Part shown: positions 19,079 through 28,232 of the stretch, in pieces
Layout of the letters: each line of letters starts with the position of its first letter
Numbering within the stretch: position 1 is the stretch's first letter
Virus record (IMG/VR): IMGVR_UViG_3300037278_000142
Location: 119,685-183,684 of that record
Source: a virus
Reading direction: 5' to 3' (one strand)
Length of the DNA stretch: 64,000 nucleotides
Notes under the pieces: model-generated
The model's input: the letters and a program-made list of their open reading frames with translations, nothing else
What the model was told of the DNA's origin: nothing
Databases searched by the model: none
Made by a program: the position numbers and the translations under genes

Positions 19079-22000
19079 TTACGAAAGCAAGGTTACTGTG
19101 TTAGAAGATGAGTCGGCGGTAACACCGCCCAAAAATGGATTGGTTAAAATAGTTCTAGCCAGTGTTGAGTTCGCCGAAAGAACTGCGCTACCGTTAGTCT
19201 GGAAGTCCGATGTGACAACAATACTGGAATTGAACTCCACCTGAGCAACTACGGTTGAAGCGTTGATGTTTACTTCCGACACAGTGTCCGTCGCGTGGTT
19301 CGAAAGATTGAGGGTTGAGTTACGCTCACCAACGAAGAACGAGCCGGGGGTAGCCCCTGAGTCTACTGACAAGTCAACACCCGAAGCGGTAATCTCCGAG
19401 GAGCTTGCAACCATACCTACGCCACCATCCGGGAGCCCAATTGATCCACCATCGAAGATGGCATTGCAACCCTGCGAGAAGGCACCGGCCTGAAGATTCT
19501 CAGTGAAGATGCAGTTTACAAAGTCAACGTCCGCATCAATGCAGTAAACAGCGGGGTCGCGGAACCCGTTGAAGGTGAGGTTGTTGAAGATGACTCGGCT
19601 ATTATCCACAAAGAATGCGGAGGTTGGACCGTTGCCAAATCCAGCGAAGCCCGTTGCATCAATCACAATATTGCCCGTTGCCCCGGCCACTGAAGTAATA
19701 ACCAAACGTCCACCGTCCTGAATGGTGTAAGCAAGATTACCAAGAGCGTAGTAAACCGCTGAACGAATGTCGCCATCGCCCAAAGCAATTTCCTGAAGTG
19801 TGCTCTGGAGATTCTGGATGGAGTATGGCGTATTAGTCTCCACCAGTTGTACCGAGCAGGGATGACGAAGCACTGGAGGTAGTACACTGAGAGCCGCTGT
19901 GATAGTGAGCTTCGGGTTGGTCAAGCTGAGACCATCGTTGGTGTCGAGCCCCGACACATTATTGACATACAAAATAATAGGAGCAGTGGTGCTCTGAAGG
20001 TTCTGCCCCAATACTGTGCGAGGCGAGGGTGCTGTGATGGCATAGCCCACGTGGGGGATAGCCTGAGAGAAACCGCGTCCTCCACCTGTCGTCGTAATGA
20101 ACCTAAGTTCCTTGCGGAAGTCCTTGTTCATCGGTGGAATAAAGTCGTTGGTGTGAAGCGGTACCTCGAAGGTGTGCTCCACATTGTTCTGACGCATCGC
20201 CACATAGTTCGAATCGAACACCGAGGACAGCGGTGTGTTCGTCAATGTTGCATCCGACCAGTTGACCAGAGAAGGTAGAGTCGTAGCAATCGGAATCTCG
20301 CGGTTGTAGGGGTACACATCCTCAAGACCAACCACAGGTGCGGCACCAGAGCCGTTAGTGGTCACCAATGCCGTCTCATCATTATGGATGATTTCATAGT
20401 TACGATTCAGCACACCTTCTCCCTGATACGGGATGTATTGCTCCACAATCGTTAGGGTTGAGTTTTGGTCAAATGCCGGGAGGATCGAACCGGTAAAGAA
20501 AAACTGGGTTCCATTAGCGATGGAATAATTACCAATCACAGTGACCGTGACCACTCCATTGTTGAAGTTCACAGTGGAGCACTGTACGGAGTTCAGGTTA
20601 CCCTCTAGATCGAGAACCCAAAGGTAACGGGTTGTGTCATTCCCGCTAATCCCCTTGATGATGCAGTTGTTAGCCGCCGCCACAATCGTGGTGAGGTTGG
20701 TGATTGCGTTGTACTGAGCAACCTCAATCGTGACACGGCTGTCCATTGGAAAGTTATTATCGGTCGTGTAGTTGCCGAACAACACCGTTTCTTCAATCTC
20801 TGTCACACCTTTAACCGGAGCGTTGTACACAAGTTGTGCCGTATCTTGCGCTAGAAAACTCATGACCAAGGTCTGCGTGTTGAGAATTACGGCTGCAAGG
20901 GTAACAACACACTGGTTGCCCTTCATCGAACACGTGGTCTGATAATAAGTGCCTGACGCCAAGTCCCAAACACGAGTCGGATAGAGCCCTGCAACCTTAC
21001 CATTGAGACCAGTGCGAGTGATGGTGAACGTGGTGGATGTCCCCCCTACAGTTCCCGATGAGCCGGGAATCTGTACCCAAATCTTAGTACCGAATATGAT
21101 ATTTGAGTATTCAGGATTGACCGCCCACACCTGATAGGCGTGGGTTGTCAGCGACTGGTTCTGTACGTCGTACTCCGAAATCCCATACACTGGGAGCGTC
21201 TTACCCGAGATAGCATCCGTGAGGGTTCCACCATCCACAGAGATGGGGGTCTTACGCAGGTCAACGCCAGAGTCGGCGGGGTACTGAACGCCTACCGTGC
21301 AATAGATGTTCTGAGCACCGGGGTCAAAGGGGGTGCCTTGAAGGTTCTTAATGAAGCTCACAGTGACTGACTTTGAACTGAGACCGCTAATCTGTACCTG
21401 TCCAGAGAGCAAGTTGATGGGTGATTCAAGGTTATTAGCAAGATTGAATCCCTGAACCGCAGCCGATACAATCGTACCCTGAGATTGGGCTGGGAGTGAC
21501 ACTGTGAAAGCATCACCCATCTTCCATGGACCGCCCTGAGCACTGGAAGCCAACCAGAACGACTTTTGATTGATGGGAATCTTCTTGGTTACATAGAACG
21601 TGCGGAGGTCGGAACTAAACCCGTTGGAAAATCCATCCCAATTCGTTGGGAGTGTATTCGTGTTGGGAACCGCAATCGGACCAACCGAAACGTAGTAATC
21701 GAGGGTGGAGCCTAGAGCTTCTGTCTTGAGACCAGAGCCATCCCCGCGACCGATTGCTGAGCGACCATTACCCGTTATAAGGTCAACAAACCCCTCGCGC
21801 ATCAGCTTATCCAAATCCCACGAGTCAAGAGTTACAGTTTGACGGGTGTCAACCACATCCTCTTGAAAAATCTGGTCAGCCAGCTTAGAGTCGAGGCGAC
21901 CAGAGACACCATATTTGAGAAGACCAGAATTCTGAGTCGCAGCGTCCCCACAGCCAAAGATGTTGCTTGCTAGGCTGAAGGGACCATAGTTACGCTGGAA

Positions 22001-22876
22001 CATAACAGCCATCGGCATGGCGTAAGTGTACCCATCCATGGTTCCCATGGAGTTGTTGATGTTGCCGTCACCAGCTTGCCACAGACCGGTGTCCCCATTC
22101 ACAGAGCCCATATTGGTGAACTCGTAGATTGGGTCAACGATAGGAGCCTGATTGGTGGCTGTCCCCTGTCCGTACACAATCTCTGTGGGCTGAGCACCGG
22201 GGTCAAGACCAAACTGATACTTCGTGAAGTCGTAGGTCAACGCCACACGCTGAATGTTGAACCGCCACTGAATCTGAGAACGGATAGTGGTGAGGAGACC
22301 TGCCCCTGTGGAAGAGGTCGCGAAGATATCCACCGAATCATCTGGCATAATCTCTGCGTTCACTGGATCAGGCGATGTGCAACCATAGGGGTAGAAGTAG
22401 CGAAGCTGTGATACTGGGTCGAGGTAATAGCCTTGACCGGTGGTTGGGTCGAGTGATTGATACCATATTTCGAGGAAGACAACGTAGAGACGAGCGTCTT
22501 CGTCGGTAACACCATTTGTCCAGAATGCTGGTTGCTGAGCCGGAGATAGGGTGATGCGATTCTGTGTGAGGTCGGCGGAGTTGAAGCCTTGAATGGACAC
22601 AACCTCGCCATTGAACAGAACGTCGAAGGACGGGATGATGAATGTGTTGGGGACGAAGGGGCTGTACTGGAACGCTGCATAGGTCAAGCAGCCAGAGGTT
22701 GCCGACTTGTTGTCGAGCAACAGGTGCCGCTTGTATGACTGTAAATCTTGAAGGGCATTTAGATCAGCGTCCGAAATTTGGTGGTCATGCAAAGCTACAA
22801 TTGAAAGAAGAGACCGACCCGCGACATCCAGAGTTCTGGAAACCACTGATGGATATTGGAATGTGCTCGTTGCCAT
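19079..22876 (-). CDS. Tail protein with C-terminal right-handed beta-helix domain
   Basis: 1265 aa. The N-terminal third (SVVSRTLDVAGRSLLSIVAL onward) is a mixed structural domain. The C-terminal third begins with LYVNNVSGLDTNDGLSLTNP and PKLTITAALSVLP, the usual entry to pectate-lyase-like parallel beta-helices, followed by ladder-type repeats (FFVDNSRVIFNNLTFNGF; VDFVNCIFTENLQAG). Such domains serve as receptor-binding or polysaccharide-degrading tailspikes. No catalytic residues can be assigned by eye. The start has a good Shine-Dalgarno (AAAGAGGAAAGAACTA before the ATG). It is among the first genes of the distal tail operon, after the zinc-ribbon gene that it overlaps by one base. Confidence 0.65.
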   Translation of the reverse strand: MATSTFQYPSVVSRTLDVAGRSLLSIVALHDHQISDADLNALQDLQSYKRHLLLDNKSATSGCLTYAAFQYSPFVPNTFIIPSFDVLFNGEVVSIQGFNSADLTQNRITLSPAQQPAFWTNGVTDEDARLYVVFLEIWYQSLDPTTGQGYYLDPVSQLRYFYPYGCTSPDPVNAEIMPDDSVDIFATSSTGAGLLTTIRSQIQWRFNIQRVALTYDFTKYQFGLDPGAQPTEIVYGQGTATNQAPIVDPIYEFTNMGSVNGDTGLWQAGDGNINNSMGTMDGYTYAMPMAVMFQRNYGPFSLASNIFGCGDAATQNSGLLKYGVSGRLDSKLADQIFQEDVVDTRQTVTLDSWDLDKLMREGFVDLITGNGRSAIGRGDGSGLKTEALGSTLDYYVSVGPIAVPNTNTLPTNWDGFSNGFSSDLRTFYVTKKIPINQKSFWLASSAQGGPWKMGDAFTVSLPAQSQGTIVSAAVQGFNLANNLESPINLLSGQVQISGLSSKSVTVSFIKNLQGTPFDPGAQNIYCTVGVQYPADSGVDLRKTPISVDGGTLTDAISGKTLPVYGISEYDVQNQSLTTHAYQVWAVNPEYSNIIFGTKIWVQIPGSSGTVGGTSTTFTITRTGLNGKVAGLYPTRVWDLASGTYYQTTCSMKGNQCVVTLAAVILNTQTLVMSFLAQDTAQLVYNAPVKGVTEIEETVLFGNYTTDNNFPMDSRVTIEVAQYNAITNLTTIVAAANNCIIKGISGNDTTRYLWVLDLEGNLNSVQCSTVNFNNGVVTVTVIGNYSIANGTQFFFTGSILPAFDQNSTLTIVEQYIPYQGEGVLNRNYEIIHNDETALVTTNGSGAAPVVGLEDVYPYNREIPIATTLPSLVNWSDATLTNTPLSSVFDSNYVAMRQNNVEHTFEVPLHTNDFIPPMNKDFRKELRFITTTGGGRGFSQAIPHVGYAITAPSPRTVLGQNLQSTTAPIILYVNNVSGLDTNDGLSLTNPKLTITAALSVLPPVLRHPCSVQLVETNTPYSIQNLQSTLQEIALGDGDIRSAVYYALGNLAYTIQDGGRLVITSVAGATGNIVIDATGFAGFGNGPTSAFFVDNSRVIFNNLTFNGFRDPAVYCIDADVDFVNCIFTENLQAGAFSQGCNAIFDGGSIGLPDGGVGMVASSSEITASGVDLSVDSGATPGSFFVGERNSTLNLSNHATDTVSEVNINASTVVAQVEFNSSIVVTSDFQTNGSAVLSANSTLARTILTNPFLGGVTADSSSNTVTLLS

Positions 22877-23262
22877 TAGTTCTTTCCTCTTTTAAGACAG
22901 CCGCAACTTTTATTACGCCCTGCCCTCAGGGCACTTCCTGACACAGTTACTAACTTCCCGCAGTCACACCGGCATTCCCAAATCATCGACCGGCGACCGT
23001 CGCTTACTTTAGCCCTCCATAGCACCATAAGCTTGCCGAACTTCTGGTTCACAAGGCTATTCTGTTTTTCCTTCTTAACTTTCTTTAACTGCTGGCTGAG
23101 GCAACCACAACTCTTAACCTTCCCTGCAAGTAGTGTGTCCTCCCGTACTTCCTTACGGTTACCGCAGCGGCACTGACACACCCACTTAGTTCGCCCTTTA
23201 TCACGAAGTTGTGTGAGAGCGACGAGAACTCCAAACTGCTTTCCCCTCAAATCGTTTGCCAC
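22876..23262 (-). CDS. Double zinc-ribbon protein, homing-endonuclease-associated type
   Basis: 128 aa made of two copies of one unit: (L)xGKxFGxLxVL, about 17 residues, WxCxCxCG, about 17 residues, then KSCGCL. Cysteines are at 29, 31, 33, 52, 54 in copy 1 and 97, 99, 101, 120, 122 in copy 2. This unit is common in phage genomes next to or fused with HNH/AP2-type DNA-binding modules and is presumed to bind zinc and DNA. No nuclease motif is present. It is the first gene of the leftward operon and could be a transcription regulator or a mobile-element remnant. The family is recognised; the function is not established. Confidence 0.65.
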   Translation of the reverse strand: MANDLRGKQFGVLVALTQLRDKGRTKWVCQCRCGNRKEVREDTLLAGKVKSCGCLSQQLKKVKKEKQNSLVNQKFGKLMVLWRAKVSDGRRSMIWECRCDCGKLVTVSGSALRAGRNKSCGCLKRGKN

Positions 23263-23356
23263 AAGTATTCCCTGCTACTAATACTCTCTTCTTCTATGGT
23301 GTACAATAGTTGGAAAAGTAAATTACGGACTTTCAGATTTACTTATTGAGGGTTCC

Positions 23357-23899
23357 ATGGCAGCTTACTCATACCTTACACAATCAATTCAAAGCACCGC
23401 TCTTATCACGGCGAAAACTATTGATAGTTTCTACTACCCCACCACTCAAGGGCATACAGGGTATGCTTGGGATGGAACTCTTTACGCAGGGGGGGTACGG
23501 GTGGCTGTCGGGAGCCCACCGACGCCCATCTATGCCTCATGGTTCACCGAGGGGCAGAGCGCCTACCGTGGCATCCTTCCGACCTTCCCTCAGACCGGGC
23601 TCGTCCTACTCTCCAAAGCGGCTCTGACTATACTTGATGGCAGCGACTCCACCCTCGCCCTCTGGATGCAATTCCTGCTTCAGAACAACTTTGCTCTGGC
23701 GGACAACTTCAACGGTAACCTGAACGGGTGGAGTCCTTCCGGGCTGGCATACGCGGATGGTATACTCTCGGTCATCTACACCCCCGATGCTGGTAGCCTC
23801 TTCAATGTGAGCAGCCCACCTGTTTATAACGTTGATTCCAATATGGTTGTAAACCTAGACTTCAGTCAAGACACCGCGTATCTGGATGTTGCCATATAA
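23357..23899 (+). CDS. Hypothetical phage protein, probably structural
   Basis: 180 aa, no family recognised. The sequence is beta-prone and rich in A, S, T, Y and P (TAKTIDSFYYPTTQGHTG). The middle, LVLLSKAALTILDGSDSTLALWMQFLL, is hydrophobic but reads as amphipathic rather than as a clear membrane helix. It is transcribed divergently from the tail operon across a 94-bp gap holding a possible -10 (TACAAT near 23302). The start is the ATG after TTGAGGGTTCC. The composition resembles virion proteins, so a minor structural role is likely. Confidence 0.6.
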   Translation: MAAYSYLTQSIQSTALITAKTIDSFYYPTTQGHTGYAWDGTLYAGGVRVAVGSPPTPIYASWFTEGQSAYRGILPTFPQTGLVLLSKAALTILDGSDSTLALWMQFLLQNNFALADNFNGNLNGWSPSGLAYADGILSVIYTPDAGSLFNVSSPPVYNVDSNMVVNLDFSQDTAYLDVAI

Positions 23900-23912
23900 T
23901 TGAAAAAGTTTC

Positions 23913-23941
23913 TTGACAAGTTTTTTACTACCCGGTAGGAT
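23913..23941 (+). promoter_or_regulatory. Consensus-like sigma70 promoter with -10 next to the ATG
   Basis: -35 TTGACA at 23913-23918, a 17-nt spacer and -10 TAGGAT at 23936-23941. Only 6 nt separate the -10 from the ATG at 23948, so the predicted transcript starts at or next to the start codon (leaderless). Confidence 0.7.
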
Positions 23942-23947
23942 AGCTGC

Positions 23948-24916
23948 ATGAACATTCCTCAACTCACGGCTGCGGCGGAACAACAGGGTAGGATGCAGCG
24001 GTTCGAAGTTGCCATCAAGGCACTGGAAGATGGTCTCGCCACCAACCACATTTGGAACGTGGACTTCGTTTCCGCGAAAGACCAGTTGTCGCGTGTCGCT
24101 GAAAAAGCCCTAGACATATCGAGCGAGGACATCCGGGCTCTGGTTCGTGAGGGTCGTGAGGGTCGTCCTAGCTGGCAAAATGAAGACCCCCGTTGGATGG
24201 TCATCTACCATCCCCAGTTCTCGAACGTCCCCGGTGCTCTCAAGAAACTGACCAAGTACACCAAGGATATGGGCAAGTGGACTCCGGCGTACACAACCTT
24301 CCTGAACATGCTGGCGGAAATCGCTCAGGTGGTAGAGTTGGTCAGGGCTGTGAAGCCTTTCATCGAGAAGGGACGCAAGCCGAACCCAAACCCCAAGGAA
24401 GTGGATGTCACCAACACCGGCATCTGCTCTGTGTGTAGCTCACGTCAGAAGTTGAACTTCAATGGCACCTTGGTTGCCCATGGTTACACCCTCGAACGTA
24501 ACTGGGGTGGTCGCAACGGCATCTGCTTCGGTGCCGGATATAAGGCATGGGAACTGGCATCGGATGGTGCGGTCGCCTACAAGGAAGCCATGGTCGCGGC
24601 GGTGGGTCGCACGGAGTCCTTGCTGGCTGACCTCAAGGCCGACAAGTTCGACAAGATGGACGAGATGGTTGAAGTCGTCCGGGCCGGTGTGTACAACAAG
24701 GAACGTCGTGAGTACGACCGTACGGATGTTGATAACTTCAGCCGCGTCAAGCGTATCAAGGAAGAGAAGGCGAAGCGAAGCATCCACGCATTGAAGTCCG
24801 ACATCGAGTTCTTCACCGCGAAGCTTGCTAAGTGGAAGGCCGAGCCGCTGAAGTACGGCGGGGCCGAGACACAGGAACGCTGGAAGGCCAAGTTTCTCAC
24901 CAAGGGGGCTCAGTGA
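23948..24916 (+). CDS. Hypothetical protein with zinc-binding-like module
   Basis: 322 aa. The N-terminal 140 residues are mostly helical. The middle holds TGICSVCSSRQKLN (Cys160, Cys163), GTLVAHGYTLERN (His178) and GICFGAGY (Cys193), a putative CCHC zinc site. This CxxC, GTLVxHGY, GxCFGxGY arrangement recurs in hypothetical proteins of many large phages. The C-terminal third is charged and probably coiled coil (SRVKRIKEEKAKRSIHALKS). A very strong promoter sits directly before the ATG and no Shine-Dalgarno is possible on a leaderless transcript. Strong expression is expected, perhaps early. Function unknown. Confidence 0.75.
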   Translation: MNIPQLTAAAEQQGRMQRFEVAIKALEDGLATNHIWNVDFVSAKDQLSRVAEKALDISSEDIRALVREGREGRPSWQNEDPRWMVIYHPQFSNVPGALKKLTKYTKDMGKWTPAYTTFLNMLAEIAQVVELVRAVKPFIEKGRKPNPNPKEVDVTNTGICSVCSSRQKLNFNGTLVAHGYTLERNWGGRNGICFGAGYKAWELASDGAVAYKEAMVAAVGRTESLLADLKADKFDKMDEMVEVVRAGVYNKERREYDRTDVDNFSRVKRIKEEKAKRSIHALKSDIEFFTAKLAKWKAEPLKYGGAETQERWKAKFLTKGAQ

Positions 24917-25025
24917 AGTTCAACTCAAAGTTACTCAAGTCCGCAAACAAACGGTATCGGTTGGCCGTCGATGCCCAGCACTGATAGGAAGCTCCGAGGG
25001 CACCGATGGCCGCTGGTGGGTTCTG

Positions 25026-25262
25026 GTGGACTGGCAGGTCGTCTATGGAGATATGCAACCCAACGACAAGTGGCTCCCGTGGTTCTACAGCGTGTCCTTC
25101 AAGGAGCCGAAGAAGAACAAACTGCGGTGGGTATCGGTGCCGACGCAGGATGTCCATGAAGCCTCCAGAGAGGCACAGGAGTTTGCAGCATTGCGGGGGA
25201 TTCCGGGTCAGGTATACGGAGTCAGCAGAACAAACCAACCAATAAGGAAACCCGTCCGATGA
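25026..25262 (+). CDS. Small hypothetical protein (start uncertain)
   Basis: 78 aa from a GTG at 25026. The frame stays open far upstream through SSEGTDGRWWVLVDWQVVYG, and that upstream part also looks coded (aromatic, GDGRW-like). The true start may therefore be a non-ATG codon further 5', or the gene may be reached from the preceding 322-aa gene, which ends at 24916 in another frame. The conserved-looking core is WLPWFYSVSFKEPKKNKLRW. It ends just before a clear terminator. No family recognised. Confidence 0.4.
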   Translation: MDWQVVYGDMQPNDKWLPWFYSVSFKEPKKNKLRWVSVPTQDVHEASREAQEFAALRGIPGQVYGVSRTNQPIRKPVR

Positions 25263-25303
25263 CGTTTACCCTGAACAAAGGCTAAGCGACGGTGTGTATA
25301 CCG

Positions 25304-25328
25304 AAACCCCCATCTGATGGGGGTTTTT
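25304..25328 (+). terminator. Rho-independent terminator
   Basis: Perfect stem AACCCCCAT / ATGGGGGTT with a CTG loop, followed by a T run. It closes the 23948-25262 transcription unit and lies directly before the next promoter. Confidence 0.85.
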
Positions 25329-25344
25329 CAGTTTGAAAATAAAT

Positions 25345-25374
25345 TGTTCAAATGGAGTCGGTTATTGGTATACT
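25345..25374 (+). promoter_or_regulatory. Phage promoter, copy 1 of a repeated element
   Basis: -10 TATACT at 25369-25374 inside TATTGGTATACTGTGC, a 16-nt string that occurs identically at 47579-47594. GTTCA lies 18 nt upstream of the -10 in both copies. It drives the AIPR-like gene, leaving a leader of about 85 nt with a TACCGAA/TTCGGTA hairpin (25384-25410). Confidence 0.65.
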
Positions 25375-25463
25375 GTGCGTGTCGTACCGAAGCGACAAAA
25401 AACTTTCGGTAATTTGCCGGCCCAAATCGAAGCGGCATAATACTTCAGGGCTAAGAGGTAGAA

Positions 25464-26717
25464 ATGAGTCTTCTTGCTACAATTAGCAGTGTAGAAAAGG
25501 GGCGTCGTGAGGTAAACCTCAACGATGCCAATCGTTGCACGTGGGAGTGCCTCGTACCTGTCGAGCAGATTAACAAGCTCGATGTCACTCAGATTCCGTG
25601 GGCTAACATTCGTGTTGGCTATAACAAGGACGGATACAAGTCCCCCTTCGCGAAGGAAATTCGGGATTCCCTGTACCTGCGTGATGGGAATTTTGACTCT
25701 CAGCACAAGGGCATCCGCATCATCGCCGATAGTGCCAACCTCAACGACGGTAAGCTCACCATCAACTTCGGTACTCAGGCAAAGGTGGGTAACTTCAACA
25801 CCAACACCCGTGGTCTCGGAGATGGGGGAACCACGGTTCGTCTTATCAGCGAAGCGTTACGCGATGCGGCGGAGCCTTTCATTCAGGGCGAGTCGAAGCA
25901 GTATGTCCGGCTTTTCGTGTACTGTGGCAACTACTCCAAGGAAGATACCTCCTCGATGGTCGAGGCGTGGAACACCGGCATGAACGCCAAGTCCTCGGAC
26001 ATGCTGAACTACCAGAAGAGGTTCGACGGTCTCAAGAAGATGCTGGACGGTAAGCCTTTTGGATTGACCCTCCCTAAGTCCGGTGTTCGCAAGTTCCCCT
26101 CAGTTAGCTACTACACGGGTGAGAACGCCGACTATGACATCACCGAAATCGTGCAGTTTGGCTGTCTGTTCGCCATGGACTCCGCCCGGACTGCATATAC
26201 CGGCGTGGGGGGTTGCCTCTCGTTTTTTGAGAAGGAGGCAGCGAAGTTCAAGAGGGTACAGCCGCTCCTTTTCGACATCATTTACCTGTACGAGTCCATC
26301 ATCAGCGAACTGCCTGAGTTGTATAACGGGACGGGTAAGAACGGGGGTGGGTTGGGTCGTTTCTTGGCCACGCGCCCTGTGGCTGCTGGTTCCAAGAGCC
26401 CCACTAACCTCCCCTTCGTTGGACGGGATGTTCCGTTCACTCCTCACAAGATGTGGGCTTTCCCGATGTTGGCGGCGTTCCGGGGTGCTATTGACTCGGA
26501 TGCGGAGGACATCGGATGGCTCGTCAACCCCTTGGAACTCTTCCGTGCGGAGGGTGCCAATGTGTACAAGGAGATTTTGAAGACCTCAGATGTCTACGCT
26601 TCGGACTCCTTCAACATTGGACGTGACAGTAATTTGTACGGAAACTTGCAGAACATGGTCGGTCGTGCTGCGGAGAAGGCCTACCGTAAGGGACTCTACC
26701 CTATCTCCGGTCGGTAA
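25464..26717 (+). CDS. AIPR-like protein
   Basis: 417 aa. Residues about 75-150 read NFDSQHKGIRIIADSA, then GNFNTNTRGLGDGGTTVRLI, then VRLFVYCGNYSKEDTSSMVE, then MNAKSSDMLNYQKRFDGLKK. This matches the order seen in AIPR (abortive infection phage resistance) family proteins: a 'keeps F..NKGI' strand, an NG-QT or DGGHT-like turn, a beta strand, and an N-rich helix before S-x-x-x-L. Family members sit in bacterial defence loci, but stand-alone phage copies have no known function. It has its own promoter and leader hairpin, with GAGGTAG before the ATG. The match is partial and by eye. Confidence 0.5.
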   Translation: MSLLATISSVEKGRREVNLNDANRCTWECLVPVEQINKLDVTQIPWANIRVGYNKDGYKSPFAKEIRDSLYLRDGNFDSQHKGIRIIADSANLNDGKLTINFGTQAKVGNFNTNTRGLGDGGTTVRLISEALRDAAEPFIQGESKQYVRLFVYCGNYSKEDTSSMVEAWNTGMNAKSSDMLNYQKRFDGLKKMLDGKPFGLTLPKSGVRKFPSVSYYTGENADYDITEIVQFGCLFAMDSARTAYTGVGGCLSFFEKEAAKFKRVQPLLFDIIYLYESIISELPELYNGTGKNGGGLGRFLATRPVAAGSKSPTNLPFVGRDVPFTPHKMWAFPMLAAFRGAIDSDAEDIGWLVNPLELFRAEGANVYKEILKTSDVYASDSFNIGRDSNLYGNLQNMVGRAAEKAYRKGLYPISGR

Positions 26718-26718
26718 C

Positions 26719-27543
26719 TCATCGTTTGCAAATGTGAATCGCGGGGAGGTTATCTCCCCGCGATTCACATTGAATTGGAACCCCGGCTAACTTCAGTTCG
26801 GTGATGGAGTCGGCTACTCTCTTTTTCCTCCACGCAGCACGTGACTTAGCAAGCAGCTTCTCTTCTGGTGTGATGCTTCGCCACGAGGACTTGTACTCAC
26901 ACACCTGAGGTTCGGTGTAGGGTTTTATCCACTTGCAGAGCACAATCTTCTTGGAGACATCTTCACGATTGAAGGGGTTGCCGCGTAGTCCTCCCGTCAG
27001 CCCCTTCCCTACGTGGTTCTTTGTGTTTCCCGATGTTTCCCCTACTCGCTCCCAGTTGTCCGCAATGTAGAGCCCCCCTACACGCTGCGTAGTGGCGTCT
27101 AGCTCTGCGTACTCCACGAAGGTCTCAAACCCGTAAGGCTTCACCCCGTACAGAGCTTCCCAATCCTTGACGACAATCTTACGCCACATGGCAACAATTC
27201 TGGACGCCAGATTGGGTTCATGTAGCTCCAGTCGGAACAGAGTGTTGTCGATGATACCGTTGATGACCTTCTCGCGGTTCTCCTTGGTTATATGGAAGAA
27301 CTTGTCTCGCACGCTCGTAGCATAGACAGCGGAGCCGCCAGAGATAGCTCCGACGTTCTGCCAGCCATCTACAGTCTCGTACCAAATGAGATAGTGAATC
27401 TGCTGTCCATGGTGCCCACGAACATCACCCACGGCCTTCGACTTATCCGTCCGACCATCGGCGGACATCTTACGCACGTAGTGATTCTTCTCGAACACCT
27501 TGATGTCCGAACTACTACAGAACTGAAAGAACAGTCGCTTCAC
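26719..27543 (-). CDS. DUF4338 / Druantia DruA-like protein
   Basis: 274 aa. The central block has the DUF4338 signature: HYLIWYETVDGWQNVGAISG, VINGIIDNTLFRLELHEPNLASRIV, then KDWEALYGVKPYGFETFVEY and GGLYIADNWERVGETSGNTK. The element order (an N-x-R-F turn, P-N-L-A-S-R, D-W-x-x-x-Y-G, ETFV, A-x-N-W-x-x-V-G-x-T-x-G) is the one found in DruA of the type I Druantia anti-phage system and in unassociated homologues. No druBCDE-type genes are present, so this is a lone phage copy of unknown function. It overlaps the next gene upstream by 4 nt, forming an operon with the 28214 and 28785 genes. Confidence 0.65.
   Translation of the reverse strand: MKRLFFQFCSSSDIKVFEKNHYVRKMSADGRTDKSKAVGDVRGHHGQQIHYLIWYETVDGWQNVGAISGGSAVYATSVRDKFFHITKENREKVINGIIDNTLFRLELHEPNLASRIVAMWRKIVVKDWEALYGVKPYGFETFVEYAELDATTQRVGGLYIADNWERVGETSGNTKNHVGKGLTGGLRGNPFNREDVSKKIVLCKWIKPYTEPQVCEYKSSWRSITPEEKLLAKSRAAWRKKRVADSITELKLAGVPIQCESRGDNLPAIHICKR
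26731..26771. repeat. Perfect 18-bp inverted repeat between convergent genes
   Basis: Arms 26731-26748 and 26754-26771 are perfectly complementary around a GTTAT loop; the core is CGCGGGGAG/CTCCCCGCG. It starts 14 nt after the AIPR-like stop and lies within the last codons of the DUF4338 gene on the other strand. Neither side has a T run, so it may be a weak bidirectional terminator, an RNA-stabilising hairpin or a protein site. Confidence 0.7.
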
Positions 27544-28232
27544 TTTTTCAACCCTTCATCAAAGAACACTTTCTGGCTGTCAGGGATAAACGTTCGGATT
27601 TTATCCGGGTCTTGAGGGCTACGGAGAGTGAACCCATGCTCCACTAATGCCCAAAACATCTGATGGCGACTAATCAATCCCACTCGTTCGGTCTGTTGTA
27701 ATGCAATAGAGTCTGGGATGTTGTCCGTGGGGATGAAGTGAATATTGACCTCTACCGCCCACTTAGCCTCAGGCGCGATGTTATATAATCCCTTTGTAGG
27801 GACGATGGTTTCACCCGTAAGAGAATGGTAATGATTGACAACCACATCATCGTACTTCGGTGGGGCTTCGAGGTAGAAGTGTACCTGTCCCGGCCCTACA
27901 AGGTATCCAAGGAACCGGGCTAAGTTACCCTCGCTGTCCCATACGAGCTTGTCAATGCTCAGGAACCCTGGACGCTTACGTTGTTCGATTTCCGCTTTAA
28001 GAGCAATCTCACGGAGAATGTTTTTGGTCATTTCCCGCTTGGCTTGAAAAGCGAAGGTTCTCTGGGAACCATCGGTGTATTCAACAATAACCTTGTCTCC
28101 GGGGGTGTCAATGCTGACCACTTTGAATTCTCGGTCGGAGTAGTTAGGGCCTGTACGGTCTATACCTATACTTCCCACAGTAAATGTGTTGTCGTTCATT
28201 CTCTGAAATACTGTTACAGGAGCTTTCCCCAC
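27540..28232 (-). CDS. Hypothetical protein in the DUF4338 operon
   Basis: 230 aa from a GTG at 28232; an ATG at 28199 (MNDNTFTVGS) is an equally possible start, and neither has a strong Shine-Dalgarno. The N-terminal half suggests a small beta-barrel (FKVVSIDTPGDKVIVEYTDG). A helical segment and a second alpha/beta part follow (VHFYLEAPPKYDDVVVNHY). No family recognised. It overlaps the XF1762-like gene upstream and the DUF4338 gene downstream, so the three are translationally coupled and may work together. Confidence 0.6.
   Translation of the reverse strand: MGKAPVTVFQRMNDNTFTVGSIGIDRTGPNYSDREFKVVSIDTPGDKVIVEYTDGSQRTFAFQAKREMTKNILREIALKAEIEQRKRPGFLSIDKLVWDSEGNLARFLGYLVGPGQVHFYLEAPPKYDDVVVNHYHSLTGETIVPTKGLYNIAPEAKWAVEVNIHFIPTDNIPDSIALQQTERVGLISRHQMFWALVEHGFTLRSPQDPDKIRTFIPDSQKVFFDEGLKK

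Noticed and set aside
24900-25262. Programmed frameshift joining the 322-aa gene to the next frame
   Set aside because: The frames overlap openly, but no slippery heptamer or stimulatory hairpin was found at the 24914 stop.
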